Shown here: positions 30,003 to 38,099 of the stretch, one piece after another
How positions within the stretch are numbered: position 1 is the stretch's first letter
Layout of the letters: each line of letters begins with the position of its first letter
Assembly: GCF_900091575.1 (NCBI RefSeq)
Contig: NZ_FMCR01000008.1
Span: 124,001-188,000, forward strand
Length of the DNA stretch: 64,000 nucleotides
Reading direction: 5' to 3'
Source of the DNA: Micromonospora saelicesensis
Lineage (GTDB): Bacteria > Actinomycetota > Actinomycetes > Mycobacteriales > Micromonosporaceae
Made by a program: the position numbers and the translations under genes
The notes under the pieces: generated by a model
What the model saw: only the letters and a program-made list of their open reading frames with translations
Databases searched by the model: none
Told to the model about the DNA's origin: nothing

Positions 30003-31043
30003 ATGGGGGAGTTGCGCGGCACGCACGTGCCGGTGCTGCTCGAGCGGTGTCTCGAGCTGCTGGCCCCCGCGCTGGGTCGAGGCGGCCGGACGGTCTACGT
30101 CGACGCGACGCTCGGTCTGGCCGGGCATGCGGAGGCGGTGCTCGAGGCGCATCCGGAGACGGTCCTGATCGGGCTCGACCGGGACACCGAGGCGCTCGCT
30201 CACGCGCGGGTCCGGCTGGCCCGGTTCGCCGATCGGGTGCACCTGGAGCACGCCGTCTACGACGAGTTGCCGGACGTACTGGACCGGCTGGGCTATCCGG
30301 CCATCGACGGCATCCTGTTCGACCTGGGTGTCTCGTCGTTGCAGTTGGACGCGCCCGACCGAGGGTTCGCGTACGCCCAGGACGCGCCGTTGGACATGCG
30401 GATGGACCAGACCCGGGGGGTGACCGCCGAAGAGGTGGTCAACACGTACGCGCATCCGGACCTGGCCCGGGTGCTGCGGGTCTACGGCGAGGAGAAGTTC
30501 GCCGGCCGGATCGCCTCGGCGATCATCCGGCAGCGGGAGCGGGCCCGGATCACCTCGTCCGCGCTGCTGGCGGAGCTGGTTCGAGACTCCATTCCGGCGC
30601 CAGCCCGACGAACGGGTGGGCACCCGGCAAAGAGAACGTTTCAGGCTTTACGGATCGAGGTAAACAGAGAGCTGGCAGCGCTGGAGACAGCGTTGCCATC
30701 CGCACTAGACGCACTGACCGTGGGCGGTCGCATGGTGGTCCTGTCCTACCACTCGCTGGAGGACAGGCTCACCAAGGCGGCCCTCACGGACCGGGTCCGC
30801 AGTAAGGGCCCGATTGACCTCCCGGTCGAGCTTCCCGGGTCCGGTCCGACGTTCCGGCTGCTCAGCCGGGGCGCCGAACTGCCGGGGGAGGCGGAGGTCG
30901 CCGCGAACCCGCGGGCCGCCTCGGTGCGGCTGCGGGCCGCGGAGCGCCTCGACCCGAACGCGACAGAGCAGGGGCGGACCGACCGCGAACGGTCTCGCCG
31001 ACGGGTGAAGGGAATGCACCAACCGGGCACGGGGTCCGCCTGA
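30003..31043 (+). CDS. rsmH: 16S rRNA (cytosine-1402-N4)-methyltransferase RsmH
   Basis: A 346-residue MraW/RsmH enzyme that methylates N4 of C1402 in 16S rRNA. Diagnostic segments are THVPVLLERCLELL, VDATLGLAGHAEAVL (SAM loop), FDLGVSSLQLDAPDRGF, and HPAKRTFQALRIEVNREL, ending with YHSLEDRLTK and the late KGMHQP region. ATG 30003 is the family start. A 206-bp non-coding gap separates it from mraZ and contains a 7-bp hairpin (29847-29853 with 29866-29872) but no gene. It is the second gene of the dcw cluster. Confidence 0.96.
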   Translation: MGELRGTHVPVLLERCLELLAPALGRGGRTVYVDATLGLAGHAEAVLEAHPETVLIGLDRDTEALAHARVRLARFADRVHLEHAVYDELPDVLDRLGYPAIDGILFDLGVSSLQLDAPDRGFAYAQDAPLDMRMDQTRGVTAEEVVNTYAHPDLARVLRVYGEEKFAGRIASAIIRQRERARITSSALLAELVRDSIPAPARRTGGHPAKRTFQALRIEVNRELAALETALPSALDALTVGGRMVVLSYHSLEDRLTKAALTDRVRSKGPIDLPVELPGSGPTFRLLSRGAELPGEAEVAANPRAASVRLRAAERLDPNATEQGRTDRERSRRRVKGMHQPGTGSA

Positions 31044-31102
31044 TCCGTGGGGGGTCAGGGGCGCCGGGACGGCTAGAGGGACGGACGTTGAGGGGGAGGG
31101 AC

Positions 31103-31708
31103 ATGAGCATTGACAAGCGCGACCGCCGGGACGTCACCGGCGGCGGGCAGCGCGCACCGCGGTCGGGGGGCCGGACCGCGGCGGAGCGGGCTCCGCGCCT
31201 CGGAAACGGTACGCCACGCATCGATCGAACGAATCGGCAGGGGGAGACTCGTGCCCGGGGGGCGCGCGAGTTCCCGACTCAGGGCTCCGCCGCGCTGCGA
31301 CCGGTCGAGAAGGCCGCCAGCGCGACCAGCGCCCGGCCGCCGCGGCTGCGGGTGGCGCCGCCGCCGCCCATCTCGGTGCCGCGTGCGCCGTTCGCCGCGC
31401 TGATCGTGGTGCTGGTGGTCGGCGGGGTGCTGGGCATCCTGGCGGTCAACACCAAGATCAACGAGAACGCGTTCCGGCTGGAGCGGTTGCAGCAGCAGCA
31501 GGCTCGACTGGACCTGGAGAAGCAGCAACTGGACAAGCAGATCGCCGACGCCGAGGCGCCGGGCAACCTGACCGCCGAGGCGCGGCGGCTGGGCCTGGTC
31601 GACGCCGGCGAGCCGGGCTACATCCGGCTGCCGGACGGCAAGACCATCGGTGTGCCGCAGCCGGCGAACGGCCAGCCGTCGGTGACGAGCCAGGGTGCGG
31701 GAGGCTGA
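31103..31708 (+). CDS. ftsL: FtsL-like division protein
   Basis: A 201-residue bitopic membrane protein in the FtsL position of the cluster. It has a long, basic, Arg/Pro-rich cytoplasmic N-terminus (about 95 residues), one membrane helix (FAALIVVLVVGGVLGILAV) and an extracytoplasmic coiled coil (NAFRLERLQQQQARLDLE and onward), as expected for a protein that bridges FtsQ and FtsI at the septum. ATG 31103 has GGGGAGGG upstream. Sequence identity among FtsL proteins is low, so the name rests on topology and position. Confidence 0.85.
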   Translation: MSIDKRDRRDVTGGGQRAPRSGGRTAAERAPRLGNGTPRIDRTNRQGETRARGAREFPTQGSAALRPVEKAASATSARPPRLRVAPPPPISVPRAPFAALIVVLVVGGVLGILAVNTKINENAFRLERLQQQQARLDLEKQQLDKQIADAEAPGNLTAEARRLGLVDAGEPGYIRLPDGKTIGVPQPANGQPSVTSQGAGG

Positions 31709-31711
31709 CCG

Positions 31712-33919
31712 GTGCCACCAAGGTCGGACGAGCCGCGCCGGGACCCTACGGGGTCCCGGCGCGGTTCTGCACGTGATGCCGGGCCCGCCGACGGCGAGCC
31801 ACGCACCGGCGAGCCGGGCATCGGGGGCATCTCCGGCGCCCGGGCGTACACCCCGAGGGGTCGGACCGTCCGCGAGGAGCGCGGCACGCCGGCCCGCGGT
31901 CAGGGCGCCGAGCAGCGGCGTACGCCGCGCAGCACCCGGTCCGGTGACCCGTTCCGGCCGGCGTTGCAGGTGCTCGACGGCGGTCGGGCCGCCGCCCGGG
32001 CCGGCCGGCGCGACGCTCCGGCGGCCGGACGCGGTGCTGTGGTGCGCACCGTCGCGCCGCGTACCCCCCGTGGCCCGGCTGGGGACGAGCCGCCGCCGCG
32101 CCGCCGGACCACGCCACGCGCGCCGCGACGCACCGACCGACCGGCGGCCCGGCGGCCGTCGCGCAAGCCACGACGCCCACCGAAGCTGGCCGACTCGCGG
32201 CTGCGGCTGCGGCTGGGCACCGTGCTCGCCCTGACGCTCTTCGCCTCCATCGGGATCCGGCTGATCTTCCTCCAGACGGTCGATGCTCCGGCGTACGCCG
32301 GGGGTGGCATCAGCGACCGCCTCCGCACGGTCGAGCTGCCGGCGCCGCGGGGCGCGATCTACGACAGCACCGGCGCGCCGCTGGCCCGCAGTGTCGAGGC
32401 GCGGTACGTGTACGCCGACCCGACCGAGGTGAAGGACCCGGCCGCCGTCGCCAAGGCGCTCTCCCCACTGCTCGGCATCCCGGTGTCGAAGCTCGTGGAG
32501 CTGATGAAGCCCCGCAAGCTGGAGGACGGTAAGGCGTCCCGATTCGTGTACCTGGCGCGGGGAGTGGAGATCTCCACCGCCAAGCGGGTGCAGGCGCTTG
32601 AACTCCTCGGCATCGGGGTGCACCGCGACGAGCGCCGTGAGGTGCCCGGCGGTGACCTGGCGGCCAACCTGATCGGCTTCACCAGCCAGGACATGGTCGG
32701 GTTGGAAGGGCTGGAGGCCCGCTACGACGACGTGCTCGCCGGTCAGGACGGCAAGCGGGTGTACGAGGCCGGCCTCGGCGATCTCGCCGCGCCCATTCCG
32801 GGCGGCTACAGCCGGACCACGCTCGCCAAGCCGGGCAGTTCGCTCGCCCTCACCGTCAACCGCGACCTGCAGTTCCGGACGCAGCAGATCCTCAGCGCGG
32901 GCATGGCCCAGGCGCCGGGCGGCACCGGCGCCGCGGTGGTCATCGAGATTCCCTCCGGCGCGGTGCTGGCCCAGGCCAGCAACCCCACCTACGACGCGGC
33001 GAAGCCGGTGCCCAGCGACCCGGTCGCCCGGGAGGACGCCGCGACCAGCTTCGTGGTCGACCCCGGCTCGGTGCACAAGGCGATCACCTACGGCGCGGCC
33101 CTGCAGGAGGGGGTGATCACGCCGGACACCACGTTGCCGATCGCCAACAGCATCAAGATGGGCGACACCTGGTTCTCCGACACGCACCCGGCCGACGGCA
33201 AGCGGATGAGTGTGCCGGGGATGCTCGCCTACTCGTCGAACGTCGGCACGATCACCATCGCCGAGCGGCTCGGCCGGGACCGGCTGATCGACTACCAGAA
33301 GCGGTTCGGGCTGGGTAAGCCCACCGGCGAGGGGATGCCCGGGGAGGCCAGCGGGCGACTGCTGCCGGCCGACGAGTGGAGCGGGTCGTCGCGCGGGTCG
33401 GTGCCGATCGGGCACAGCGTCGATGCCACCCCGTTGCAGATGGCCGCCGCGTACGCCGCCATCGCCAACAACGGCACGTACGTGCAGCCGCACCTGGTCA
33501 AGGAGGTGATCGGGCCGGACGGCAAGCGGACCCCCGCGCCGGCTCCGGTGACCCGGTCGGTGCTCAGCCCGCAGAACGCGGCGGCCCTGCGCACCATGCT
33601 GGAGGCGGTCACCACCGTCGACCACGCCACCGGCCTGACCGCCGCGGTCCCCGGTTACCGGGTCGCCGGCAAGACCGGCACCGGGTGGCGGCTGGTGAAC
33701 GGCAAGAAGCAGCCCGGTGAGGTGTCCTCGTTCATCGGGATGGCCCCCGCCGAGAACCCCCGCTACGTGATCGCCGTCTTCGTCTACGCGCCCAACGGCG
33801 GGGGCGCGGCGATCGCCAATCCGGCGTTCCGGGACATGATGCAGTTCACGCTGCGTCACTACCGGGTGCCGCCCTCCACCGGCGGATCCGCGCCCAAGTT
33901 CGTGGTCTATCCGCGCTGA
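31712..33919 (+). CDS. ftsI: Septal peptidoglycan transpeptidase FtsI (PBP3)
   Basis: A 735-residue class B penicillin-binding protein that crosslinks septal peptidoglycan. An unusually long, basic N-terminal cytoplasmic tail (about 165 residues, rich in Arg, Pro and Gly) precedes the membrane helix LRLGTVLALTLFASIGIRLI. The transpeptidase motifs are S453-V-H-K456, S508-S-N510 and K654-T-G656. The pedestal domain has the GRNI-free form ELPAPRGAIYDSTG. The GTG start is 3 bp after the ftsL stop. The long tail is longer than in E. coli FtsI and may bind other divisome parts. Confidence 0.95.
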   Translation: MPPRSDEPRRDPTGSRRGSARDAGPADGEPRTGEPGIGGISGARAYTPRGRTVREERGTPARGQGAEQRRTPRSTRSGDPFRPALQVLDGGRAAARAGRRDAPAAGRGAVVRTVAPRTPRGPAGDEPPPRRRTTPRAPRRTDRPAARRPSRKPRRPPKLADSRLRLRLGTVLALTLFASIGIRLIFLQTVDAPAYAGGGISDRLRTVELPAPRGAIYDSTGAPLARSVEARYVYADPTEVKDPAAVAKALSPLLGIPVSKLVELMKPRKLEDGKASRFVYLARGVEISTAKRVQALELLGIGVHRDERREVPGGDLAANLIGFTSQDMVGLEGLEARYDDVLAGQDGKRVYEAGLGDLAAPIPGGYSRTTLAKPGSSLALTVNRDLQFRTQQILSAGMAQAPGGTGAAVVIEIPSGAVLAQASNPTYDAAKPVPSDPVAREDAATSFVVDPGSVHKAITYGAALQEGVITPDTTLPIANSIKMGDTWFSDTHPADGKRMSVPGMLAYSSNVGTITIAERLGRDRLIDYQKRFGLGKPTGEGMPGEASGRLLPADEWSGSSRGSVPIGHSVDATPLQMAAAYAAIANNGTYVQPHLVKEVIGPDGKRTPAPAPVTRSVLSPQNAAALRTMLEAVTTVDHATGLTAAVPGYRVAGKTGTGWRLVNGKKQPGEVSSFIGMAPAENPRYVIAVFVYAPNGGGAAIANPAFRDMMQFTLRHYRVPPSTGGSAPKFVVYPR

Positions 33920-33996
33920 GCAGCAACGGCGGGACATCATCGGTGAGTGCCGACGAACCACCGGGGCGGCTGTGCGGCCGGAACCGGACGACCGGG

Positions 33997-34002
33997 TAGG
34001 GT
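33997..34002 (+). promoter_or_regulatory. -10-like hexamer before murE
   Basis: TAGGGT ends 8 nt before GTG 34011, the spacing of a leaderless promoter. The 91-bp gap after ftsI would therefore hold an internal promoter for murE-murF-mraY. No strong -35 was seen. Confidence 0.35.
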
Positions 34003-34010
34003 CTGACGCC

Positions 34011-35534
34011 GTGCCCGGCAATCCACGTCCACGTACCGTGACCGGAGTCCGGCTCGGTGATCTCGCCGTCCGGCTCGCCGTCGACCTTCCGGCGGACGCC
34101 GCCGCGGTGGTCGTCTCCGGGGTCACCCACGCCAGCCAGGAGGTTCGCCCCGGCGACCTCTACGCGGCGCTGCCCGGTGCCCGTCGGCACGGCGCGGAGT
34201 TCGCCGCCGGCGCCGTCGAGGCGGGTGCCGTGGCGCTGCTGACCGACCCGGCCGGCGCGGAGTTGGCGGCGGGAACCGGCCTGCCCACCCTTGTCGTGCC
34301 CGACCCGCGCGCCGTGCTCGGCGAGCTGGCCTCGGCCGTGTACGGCGACCCGACCGCCGATCTCACAGTGATCGGGGTGACCGGCACCGCGGGAAAGACG
34401 TCCACGGCGTACCTGATCGAGTCGGGGCTACGGGCCGCCGGGCACACCACCGGGCTGGTCGGGACGGTGGAGACCCGGCTCGGCGATCTGGTGATCGACA
34501 GTGTCCGCACCACCCCCGAGGCGACCGACCTGCACGCCATGCTGGCCACCGCCCGCGAGCGTGGGGTCACCGCCGTGGTCATGGAGGTCTCCAGCCACGC
34601 GCTGGCCATGGGCCGGGTGGGCGGTGTGCGGTTCGCCGTCGGTGGTTACACCAACTTCGGTTCCGACCACCTGGACTTCCACGCCGACAGCGACGACTAC
34701 TTCGCCGCGAAGGCCCAGCTGTTCGACGGGCGCTGCGCGGTCGAGGTGCTCAACCACGACGACCCGGCGTTGAAGCCGCTGCTCAAGCCGGCCACTGTCA
34801 CCTACTCGGCGGCCGGTGACCAGGGCGCAACCTGGTGGGCCGACGGTGTGGGCGGCGAAGGGTACGCCCAGCGGTTCACCGCGCACGGCCCGAACGGCGT
34901 GGCCCTGGCCGCCGGTGTCGCGCTGCCCGGCCGGCACAACGTGGCCAACGCGCTGCTGGCCATCGCCGCACTCGTCGGTGCCGGGGTCGACCCGGTGACC
35001 GCGGCGACCGGTGTGGCCGCCTGCGGGGGCGTCCCCGGCCGGCTGGAACTGGTCGACGTGGCCGCGCCGGTGCGCGGGGTGGTCGACTACGCCCACAAGT
35101 CGGACGCGATCGTGGCCGCGCTGGCCGCGTTGCGCGAGTTGAGCGCCGGCCGACTGATCTGTGTGATCGGCGCAGGTGGGGACCGGGACCGGGGCAAGCG
35201 GCCGGTGATGGGCGCGGCCGCGGCGGAGGGAGCCGACGTGGTGCTGGTGACCGACGACAACCCGCGCACCGAGGACCCGGGGGAGATCCGCGCCGAGGTG
35301 CTGGCCGGGGCGTACCGGGCCGGCACGGCCGCTCGGATCATCGAGGTGGCGGGCCGCCGCGCCGCGATCGACGAGGCGGTGCGGCTGGCCCAGCCGGGCG
35401 ACGTGATCGCGCTGCTCGGCAAGGGCCACGAACGCGGCCAGGAGGTAGCGGGCCAGGTGCTTCCGTTCGACGACAGCATCGAGTTGGCCGAGGCGCTGCG
35501 GGCCCGCTTCGGGGACCTGGCGGGTCAGCGGTGA
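34011..35534 (+). CDS. murE: UDP-MurNAc-tripeptide synthetase MurE (DAP-adding)
   Basis: A 507-residue Mur ligase that adds diaminopimelate to UDP-MurNAc-L-Ala/Gly-D-Glu in the cytoplasm. The P-loop is GVTGTAGKTST (K129). The conserved middle motif is MEVSSHALAMGRVGG, with NFGSDHLDFH after it. The DAP-specificity motif D416-N-P-R419 is intact, so meso-DAP, not lysine, is the expected substrate. I choose GTG 34011 (VPGNPRPRTVTGVRL) over an upstream GTG because a -10-like element sits just before it. Its stop overlaps the murF start (GTGA). Confidence 0.95.
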   Translation: MPGNPRPRTVTGVRLGDLAVRLAVDLPADAAAVVVSGVTHASQEVRPGDLYAALPGARRHGAEFAAGAVEAGAVALLTDPAGAELAAGTGLPTLVVPDPRAVLGELASAVYGDPTADLTVIGVTGTAGKTSTAYLIESGLRAAGHTTGLVGTVETRLGDLVIDSVRTTPEATDLHAMLATARERGVTAVVMEVSSHALAMGRVGGVRFAVGGYTNFGSDHLDFHADSDDYFAAKAQLFDGRCAVEVLNHDDPALKPLLKPATVTYSAAGDQGATWWADGVGGEGYAQRFTAHGPNGVALAAGVALPGRHNVANALLAIAALVGAGVDPVTAATGVAACGGVPGRLELVDVAAPVRGVVDYAHKSDAIVAALAALRELSAGRLICVIGAGGDRDRGKRPVMGAAAAEGADVVLVTDDNPRTEDPGEIRAEVLAGAYRAGTAARIIEVAGRRAAIDEAVRLAQPGDVIALLGKGHERGQEVAGQVLPFDDSIELAEALRARFGDLAGQR

Positions 35535-36928
35535 TCGCGCTGAGCCTGGCCGAGGTGGCCGCGGCGGTCGACGGGCGGCTGGTGGCCGCCGACCCGGCCG
35601 CCACCGTGACCGGATCGGTGGAGTTCGACTCGCGCAAGGTGGGACCCGGGTCGCTCTTCGTGGCCTTCCCGGGGGAGAAGGTCGACGGGCACGACTACGC
35701 GGCGACGGCGATCCAGGCCGGCGCGGTGGCGGTGCTCGGCAGCCGCCAGGTGCCCGGGGTGCCGATGGTGCTGGTCGACGACGCCCTGACCGCGATGGGC
35801 CGACTGGCCCGCGCCGCGGTGGACCGGCTGACCGGGCTGACCGTGATCGGCGTGACCGGCTCGTCCGGCAAGACCACCACGAAGGATCTGATCGGTCAGC
35901 TCACCGCCCGGCTCGGAGCCACTGTGGCGCCACCCGGCTCGTTCAACAACGAGCTGGGGCACCCGTACACCGCCCTGCGGGCTGACCCGGACACCCGCTA
36001 CCTGGTGATGGAGAAGGGTGCGCGCGGGGTCGGGCACGTGCGGTACCTGTGCGAGCTGGTGCCGCCCCGGATCTCCGTGGTGCTCAACGTCGGCACCTCG
36101 CACATCGGCGAGTTCGGCTCGCAGGACGCCATCGCCCTGGCCAAGGGCGAGCTGGTGGAGGCGCTGCCGCCGGACGGGCTGGCCGTGCTGAACGCCGACG
36201 ACCCCCGGGTGGATGCGATGGCGAGCCGCACGCAGGCCCGGGTGGTCCGCTACGGCGAGGCGTCGGATGCCGACGTGCGCGCCGAGGACGTCACGCTCGA
36301 CGAGCGGGGTCACCCGTCGTACACCCTGGTCACCCCGGAGGGACGCGCGCCGGTGCGGCTCCGGCTGGCCGGCCGCCACCAGGTCGGCAACACGCTCGCG
36401 GCGGCGGCGGTCGCCCGGGAGCTGGGCATGCCGCTGGCCGAGCTGGCCACGGCCCTCGGCGAGCTGGGGCTGGTCTCGACCCGACGGATGGACGTCTTCG
36501 ACCGCCCCGACGGGGTGACCGTGATCGACGACTCGTACAACGCCAACCCGGCCTCGATGGCGGTAGCGGTGCGGGCGCTGGCGAGCATGGGCCAGGGGCG
36601 GCGTACCGTCGCGGTGCTTGGTTACATGGCCGAGCTGGGCCCGTTCGAGTACGACGGCCACGCCGAGGTCGGCCAACTCGCGGCCGAGTTGGGTGTCGAC
36701 CGGCTGCTCGTGGTGGGTGAGCCGGCCGCGCCGATCCACGAAGGCGCGACAGCGGTAGCAAACTGGGGAGGAGAGTCGGTGCTGCTCACCGATCAGGCGG
36801 CGGCCGTCGAGGTGCTGCGGAGCGAGCTACGACCGGGTGATGTCGTCCTGGTCAAGGGCTCCCGGTACCGGACCTGGGAGGTGGCCGACGCCCTGCGCGC
36901 CGACGCCGGTGGGGAGTCGACCCGATGA
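35531..36928 (+). CDS. murF: UDP-MurNAc-tripeptide-D-Ala-D-Ala ligase MurF
   Basis: A 465-residue Mur ligase adding D-Ala-D-Ala to the UDP-MurNAc-tripeptide. The P-loop is GVTGSSGKTTTKDLI. Family signatures include FNNELGHPYTAL, VLNVGTSHIGEFGS, VIDDSYNANPASMAVAVRAL (a MurF hallmark) and VLGYMAELGPFEYDGH. GTG 35531 overlaps the murE stop (GTGA) and its own stop overlaps the mraY start (ATGA). Length and motif order are normal. Confidence 0.96.
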   Translation: MIALSLAEVAAAVDGRLVAADPAATVTGSVEFDSRKVGPGSLFVAFPGEKVDGHDYAATAIQAGAVAVLGSRQVPGVPMVLVDDALTAMGRLARAAVDRLTGLTVIGVTGSSGKTTTKDLIGQLTARLGATVAPPGSFNNELGHPYTALRADPDTRYLVMEKGARGVGHVRYLCELVPPRISVVLNVGTSHIGEFGSQDAIALAKGELVEALPPDGLAVLNADDPRVDAMASRTQARVVRYGEASDADVRAEDVTLDERGHPSYTLVTPEGRAPVRLRLAGRHQVGNTLAAAAVARELGMPLAELATALGELGLVSTRRMDVFDRPDGVTVIDDSYNANPASMAVAVRALASMGQGRRTVAVLGYMAELGPFEYDGHAEVGQLAAELGVDRLLVVGEPAAPIHEGATAVANWGGESVLLTDQAAAVEVLRSELRPGDVVLVKGSRYRTWEVADALRADAGGESTR

Positions 36929-38049
36929 GGGCGGTCATCGTCGCCATCGGGGTGGCCTTCCTCGTCTCGCTCTTCTGCACCCCGATCGCGATCAAGGTGT
37001 TCACCCGGCTCAAGGCCGGTCAGCCGATCCGGTCCGACGGCCCCGCCATGCACCAGGGCAAGAAGGGCACGCCCACGATGGGTGGCGTGGTCTTCATCCT
37101 GGCCACGGTGATCGCGTACGTGGCCGGGCACCTCGCCCTGACCACCCTGCCGGACCAGCAGATCGCCCAGGTGGAGCCGACCATCACGGCGCTGGTGCTG
37201 CTGGGGCTGATGGTGTTCTCCGGCGCTGTGGGTTTCCTCGACGACTTCCTCAAGGTGCGCAAGCGCAACAGCGCCGGGCTGAACAAGCGCGGCAAGTTGC
37301 TCGGCCAGATCCTGGTCGGTGCGGTCTTCGGGGTGATAGCGCTGTGGTTCCCGAGCACGATGACCAACGGTTCGGGCCTGGCGACCAACACCGAGACGGT
37401 GGGCAGCACCACGCTGAGCTTCATCCGGGACATCGACTTCCTGGAGGTCAGCAAGGTCGGCGCGGTGATCATCTTCATCTTCGTGGTGATGGCCGCGACG
37501 AACGGCGTCAACCTCACCGACGGCCTGGACGGTCTGGCCACCGGCGCGTCGGTGATGGTGCTCGCCGCGTACGCGCTGATCGCGTTCTGGCAGTACCGGC
37601 ACTGGTGCGCCGACCCGAACTACACCCAGCCGTACTGCTACGAGGTCCGCGACCCGTTGGAGATCGCGCTGATCGCCGGGGCGGCGGCGGGGGCCTGTGT
37701 GGGCTTCCTCTGGTGGAACACCTCCCCGGCGCGGATCTTCATGGGCGACACCGGGGCGCTGGGGCTGGGCGGTCTGATCGCCGGCATGGCGATGTCCACC
37801 CGCACCATCCTGCTGCTGCCGATCATCGGCGGGCTCTTCGTGATCATCACGATGTCCGTGGTGATCCAGATCATCTCCTTCAAGACCACCGGTAAACGGG
37901 TGTTCCGAATGTCTCCGCTCCAGCACCACTTCGAGCTGGCCGGCTGGAGCGAGGTCAACATCGTGGTGCGCTTCTGGATCATCGCCGGCATCGGCGTGGC
38001 CATCGCCCTGGGCCTGTTCTACAGCGAGTTCCTCGCCAACATGACCTGA
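36925..38049 (+). CDS. mraY: Phospho-MurNAc-pentapeptide transferase MraY
   Basis: A 374-residue polytopic membrane enzyme that makes lipid I from UDP-MurNAc-pentapeptide and undecaprenyl phosphate. Signatures are HQGKKGTPTMGG near the N-terminus, GFLDDFLKVRKRNSAGLN with the metal-binding aspartates, NGVNLTDGLDGLATG, and FMGDTGALGLGG, ending with SPLQHHFELAGWSEVNIV. About ten membrane helices are present. The start is coupled to murF. In most dcw clusters murD follows at once; here the next gene is ftsW, after a 46-bp gap filled by a hairpin. Confidence 0.97.
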   Translation: MRAVIVAIGVAFLVSLFCTPIAIKVFTRLKAGQPIRSDGPAMHQGKKGTPTMGGVVFILATVIAYVAGHLALTTLPDQQIAQVEPTITALVLLGLMVFSGAVGFLDDFLKVRKRNSAGLNKRGKLLGQILVGAVFGVIALWFPSTMTNGSGLATNTETVGSTTLSFIRDIDFLEVSKVGAVIIFIFVVMAATNGVNLTDGLDGLATGASVMVLAAYALIAFWQYRHWCADPNYTQPYCYEVRDPLEIALIAGAAAGACVGFLWWNTSPARIFMGDTGALGLGGLIAGMAMSTRTILLLPIIGGLFVIITMSVVIQIISFKTTGKRVFRMSPLQHHFELAGWSEVNIVVRFWIIAGIGVAIALGLFYSEFLANMT

Positions 38050-38061
38050 TCCGCAGGGCCG

Positions 38062-38099
38062 ACACGCCCGAGGGGGCGTTCTGGGGGTCTCGGGCGTGT
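38062..38099 (+). terminator. 11-bp hairpin between mraY and ftsW
   Basis: ACACGCCCGAG (38062-38072) pairs perfectly with 38089-38099 around a 16-nt loop. The loop carries the GGGGG that would serve as the ftsW ribosome binding site, and the right arm includes the proposed ftsW GTG (38096). The structure could act as a U-poor terminator or could mask ftsW translation. It lies where murD is normally found. Confidence 0.55.
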
